Source: Pseudomonadota bacterium (GTDB taxonomy: Bacteria > Pseudomonadota > Gammaproteobacteria > Steroidobacterales > Woeseiaceae). Taken from it: 64,000 nt of DNA. A program made the translations under genes and the position numbers. Positions 61,721 through 64,000 of the stretch are shown here, piece by piece. How positions within the stretch are numbered: the stretch's first letter is position 1; the number at the start of each line of letters is the position of its first letter. The notes beneath the pieces were generated by a model that was not told the origin of the DNA, did no database searches, and was given only the letters and a program-made list of their open reading frames with translations. The DNA lies in contig JADFNV010000009.1 of assembly GCA_022563195.1 (NCBI GenBank), positions 1 through 64,000 on the forward strand. Reading direction: 5' to 3'.

Positions 61721-62059
61721 ATGAGCAAACCAGGACTATTGACGCTGACAATCAAGGATAAGAGTGCGTTGTACCTGGCTTATATGCCGTACATCATCAA
61801 TGGCGGATTGTTCATTCCGACAAACAGCTCTTACCGGCTCGGCGACGAGGTATTCATGCTATTGAACCTGATGGGCGAGGACGAAAAAATCCCCGTTGCC
61901 GGGACTGTGATCTGGTTGACTCCCAAAGGTGCCCAGGGTAAGCGCACGACCGGAATTGGAGTGCAGTTCAGCGATCAGGATCAGGGCAATACGCAGAAGA
62001 AAATCGAAAACTATCTGGCAGGGGCGCTGGGCGGCGACAAGCCAACTCACACGATGTAA
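61721..62059 (+). CDS. pilZ: PilZ domain protein
   Basis: A 112-residue PilZ protein. GGLFIPTNSSYRLGDEVFMLL, VAGTVIWLTPKGAQGKR and GIGVQFSDQD are family motifs. It lacks the RxxxR c-di-GMP-binding arginines, like Pseudomonas PilZ, which regulates type IV pilus assembly through the PilB ATPase and FimX. It follows holB by four bases and ends five bases before a convergent gene. Confidence 0.93.
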   Translation: MSKPGLLTLTIKDKSALYLAYMPYIINGGLFIPTNSSYRLGDEVFMLLNLMGEDEKIPVAGTVIWLTPKGAQGKRTTGIGVQFSDQDQGNTQKKIENYLAGALGGDKPTHTM

Positions 62060-62064
62060 TTTAA

Positions 62065-63105
62065 TTACATATCATCCCTGTTGATACCATCGCGTAAAAC
62101 GTAGGCTTGGTAGCCGCGTTCACTCAGAATGTAGGCGCCTGCAGAACTTCGGCGACCCGTATCGCAACAAACAACATAACTGCAATCTCTGTCGAGCGTA
62201 CTGATCTTCAGACGAATAAAGTACAAAGGAATATTGACCGCGTCGTCCATGTGGTAGTTGTCGTACTCGCTCGGCAGACGTACATCGAGCCACTTGCCGC
62301 CGTCTTGCACGATTTTCTCAGCCTCTGTAAAGGAGACCCAATCGAGCATCGGCTCATTGAGCAGTTTCTTGAAGTCTTCCTTGCCGAGTCGCATGACGGA
62401 TCCGTCAGATGTCATCGTCACCGTCGCATTGCGTTTGGCGTCGGAAATCAGGGCTTCTTCTCCAAAAGTATCGCCGACTGAGAGTTCCGCAAGCTTGATG
62501 CCATCCTTTGATAACGGCGTCTCGCGTGTAACCATGCCACTGCCGCGAGTCAGAACATAAAAATAATCGCCCTCGGTGCCCTGTTTCAGTACGACGTCAC
62601 CCTTCTTGAAATTGATCTGCTGCATGCGCATGAAGATCGCCTGAATGTTGGCCGGCGGGATTTTATGGAATGCCTTGGTCTGCAGCAGCATCGTCATCCA
62701 GTCATCACTGTCGACTTTGCCCTGCAGCTCAGAAACTTCGTAGGTTCCCGTCTGGTCCCACGTGAGCATCACGTCCAGCAGATCACTGTCGATCGAGATG
62801 AATTGCACTCGGTCGCGTGCTCGAGCGGATACGCGGCGCGGGAATATTGCTGAGACTGGATTGCGCGCCTCAGCTGTACCTCCCTCTACGGTTTCGACGA
62901 CTTTACCCTGGTCAATCAATTCGAGGATTCCGCTAGCGACGTAGAATGTGCGCTTATCTGTGTCACCTTCTTTGAACAGAATCTGGCCCGGTGACAGTTC
63001 ACGCAATTTCACCTTGCGAGCCAATGCCGCAAGGTTGTCGCGCTTCAGACCGTCCAGTGGTGAAAACCTTTTGAGCAGGTCCATGTTCATCTGCTCACTG
63101 TCCAT
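62065..63105 (-). CDS. Tandem cyclic-nucleotide-binding domains plus rhodanese protein
   Basis: A 346-residue cytoplasmic protein. The first cNMP-binding domain (about 12-125) is degenerate. The second (about 140-250) has FKKGDVVLKQGTEGDYFYVL and GDTFGEEALISDAKRNATV, with the Glu and Arg of a phosphate-binding cassette. The C-terminal rhodanese (about 260-346) has an active-site Cys in YVVCCDTGRRSSAGAYIL. No DNA-binding domain is present, so it is not a CRP-type regulator. It might couple cNMP levels to sulfur transfer; the substrate is unknown. A cyclase-like gene is at 4311 but 57 kb away. Confidence 0.87.
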   Translation of the reverse strand: MDSEQMNMDLLKRFSPLDGLKRDNLAALARKVKLRELSPGQILFKEGDTDKRTFYVASGILELIDQGKVVETVEGGTAEARNPVSAIFPRRVSARARDRVQFISIDSDLLDVMLTWDQTGTYEVSELQGKVDSDDWMTMLLQTKAFHKIPPANIQAIFMRMQQINFKKGDVVLKQGTEGDYFYVLTRGSGMVTRETPLSKDGIKLAELSVGDTFGEEALISDAKRNATVTMTSDGSVMRLGKEDFKKLLNEPMLDWVSFTEAEKIVQDGGKWLDVRLPSEYDNYHMDDAVNIPLYFIRLKISTLDRDCSYVVCCDTGRRSSAGAYILSERGYQAYVLRDGINRDDM

Positions 63106-63235
63106 TCTTCATCCTGTTATTACTCTCGATTATTGCGTGGCATTCTACCTTTAATTCAACAACTTCCGATACTGCCTCACGTTAGCAGCGTGAAGCGGCG
63201 CACAGTTTTGAGGCCATTCTGACCTGGCGTCGTGT

Positions 63236-64000
63236 TTACAGGTCTGACCAGCCCCTGTTGGGCGCGAATCGGTCACCATACGCAGCCGCGAGTTCCTCGA
63301 GGCGGGCGACTACATTGTCGACACCACGCTGTCGCGAGTAATTGATGGGTCCACCACGAAAAGGGGCGAATCCTGTGCCGAAAATAACGCCAGCATCCAG
63401 CAAGTCGGCATTGCTTACGACACCGTCAGCCAGGCACGCTATGGCCTCATTGACCATGGGAAGAATCAAGCGGTCCTCAATATCGGCCGGGGGCTCTGCA
63501 CCGTCGCTGCGTGGTTTTTGCGCCTTGCCATCGACCCAGCGGTAAAAACCTTGCCCCGATTTTCGACCGAGCTGCCCGTTCTCGACCATGGCTGATAATT
63601 TTTCCGGTACGGGTCCGTCCATTTTTGCCCCAAGTACCCTGGATACATGCAAAACCACATCAAGACCAACACTGTCTACCAATTCGACGGGCCCCAAAGG
63701 CATGCCGAACGCCACCGCCACGCGATCGATTTCCGCGAGCGCAACGCCCGACTCGACCAAGTGCATGGCTTCCGTCATGTACGGCGCAAGAATCCGGTTA
63801 ACAACAAAACCGGGGGAACTAGCGCATTCCAGCGGAAATTTTCCAATGGCTTTGACAAACGCGAAGCCCTGATCCAGGACTTCCTGCTCCGTATCAGCAC
63901 AACGGATAACCTCAACGAGAGGCATCTGCGACACTGGATTGAAAAAATGCAATCCAATAAATCTCCGCGGATCCTTGAGATTCGCGCGCAATTCCTCGAG
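63236..64000 (-). CDS. 3-Hydroxyacyl-CoA dehydrogenase, C-terminal part (FadB/FadJ-like), truncated at window edge
   Basis: The frame runs off the window at 64000; 254 residues to the stop at 63236 are visible. RFIGLHFFNPVSQMPLVEVI is the family signature. ASSPGFVVNRILAPYMTEA and the second repeat with GFAPFRGGPINYSRQRG follow. It oxidises L-3-hydroxyacyl-CoA in beta-oxidation. The missing N-terminal part is probably an enoyl-CoA hydratase domain. The GLHFFNP context begins only nine codons from the edge, so most of the protein is outside. Confidence 0.93.
   Translation of the reverse strand, partial: LEELRANLKDPRRFIGLHFFNPVSQMPLVEVIRCADTEQEVLDQGFAFVKAIGKFPLECASSPGFVVNRILAPYMTEAMHLVESGVALAEIDRVAVAFGMPLGPVELVDSVGLDVVLHVSRVLGAKMDGPVPEKLSAMVENGQLGRKSGQGFYRWVDGKAQKPRSDGAEPPADIEDRLILPMVNEAIACLADGVVSNADLLDAGVIFGTGFAPFRGGPINYSRQRGVDNVVARLEELAAAYGDRFAPNRGWSDL

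Overview
This window looks like a chromosomal segment of a free-living gammaproteobacterium with moderate GC. The gene content points towards the Xanthomonadales/Woeseiales side of the class: an aspartokinase-diaminopimelate decarboxylase fusion, a TrpR-like gene heading the his operon, a PIAGT-type PabB, and the tmk-holB-pilZ and gspGHIJKLMN runs. That placement is inference. I see no insertion sequence, prophage, CRISPR array or rRNA operon. TTG and GTG starts are common.

Layout. 1-4309 (+): end of rplT, pheS, pheT, ihfA, a MerR regulator and tRNA-Pro(GGG). 4311-5567 (-): a divergent nucleotide-cyclase-like protein that ends one base from the tRNA. 5765-15637 (+): a PLP dehydratase, a D-2-hydroxyacid dehydrogenase, a membrane Ser/Thr kinase with Calx-beta domains, ilvD, and the lysC-lysA fusion behind a leader that contains a terminator. 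15651-16877 (+): a lipoprotein. 16858-23991 (-): a compact his operon, TrpR-like gene then hisG-D-C-B-H-A-F-E, without hisI. 24105-29773 (-): ilvC-leuA-leuC-leuD-leuB behind a leucine-rich leader peptide and attenuator. 30401-36033 (+): a TonB2-type energy-transduction operon (DUF3450, large ExbB/TtpC-like, ExbB, two ExbD, TonB, TPR). 36138-40668: ferredoxin, peroxiredoxin, etfBA, a lipoprotein and a CoA transferase. 40669-46633 (+): an AddB-like/AddA-like helicase-nuclease pair. 46634-47037: a noncoding region rich in inverted repeats. 47038-52575 (-): type II secretion genes gspG to gspN, divergent from a rhombosortase at 52641. 53296-62059 (+): fabD-fabG-acpP-fabF-pabB-pabC-mltG-tmk-holB-pilZ. 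62065-64000 (-): a cNMP-binding/rhodanese protein and a truncated 3-hydroxyacyl-CoA dehydrogenase.

How the genes work together. About 19 kb (11.0-29.9 kb) is devoted to amino-acid synthesis: branched-chain (ilvD, ilvC, leuACDB), lysine (lysCA) and histidine. Three different control devices are visible there: a ribosome-mediated Leu attenuator for ilvC-leu, a dyad operator for the TrpR-like his regulator, and an unexplained terminator-bearing leader before lysCA. Two genes in these operons, hisF (ATT) and leuB (CTG), appear to start at non-AUG codons that conventional start calling would miss. In hisF the usual call deletes a catalytic aspartate. The secretion part links T2SS pseudopilins to rhombosortase, the processing protease for GlyGly-CTERM substrates of T2SS.

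The strongest less-ordinary signals are the Leu leader/attenuator, the two non-AUG starts, the foldback element at 46.66-46.99 kb, the 22-bp exact repeat shared by 10.89 kb and 20.35 kb, and the kinase/Calx-beta fusion. I found no convincing evidence of a wholly new defence or mobile system.
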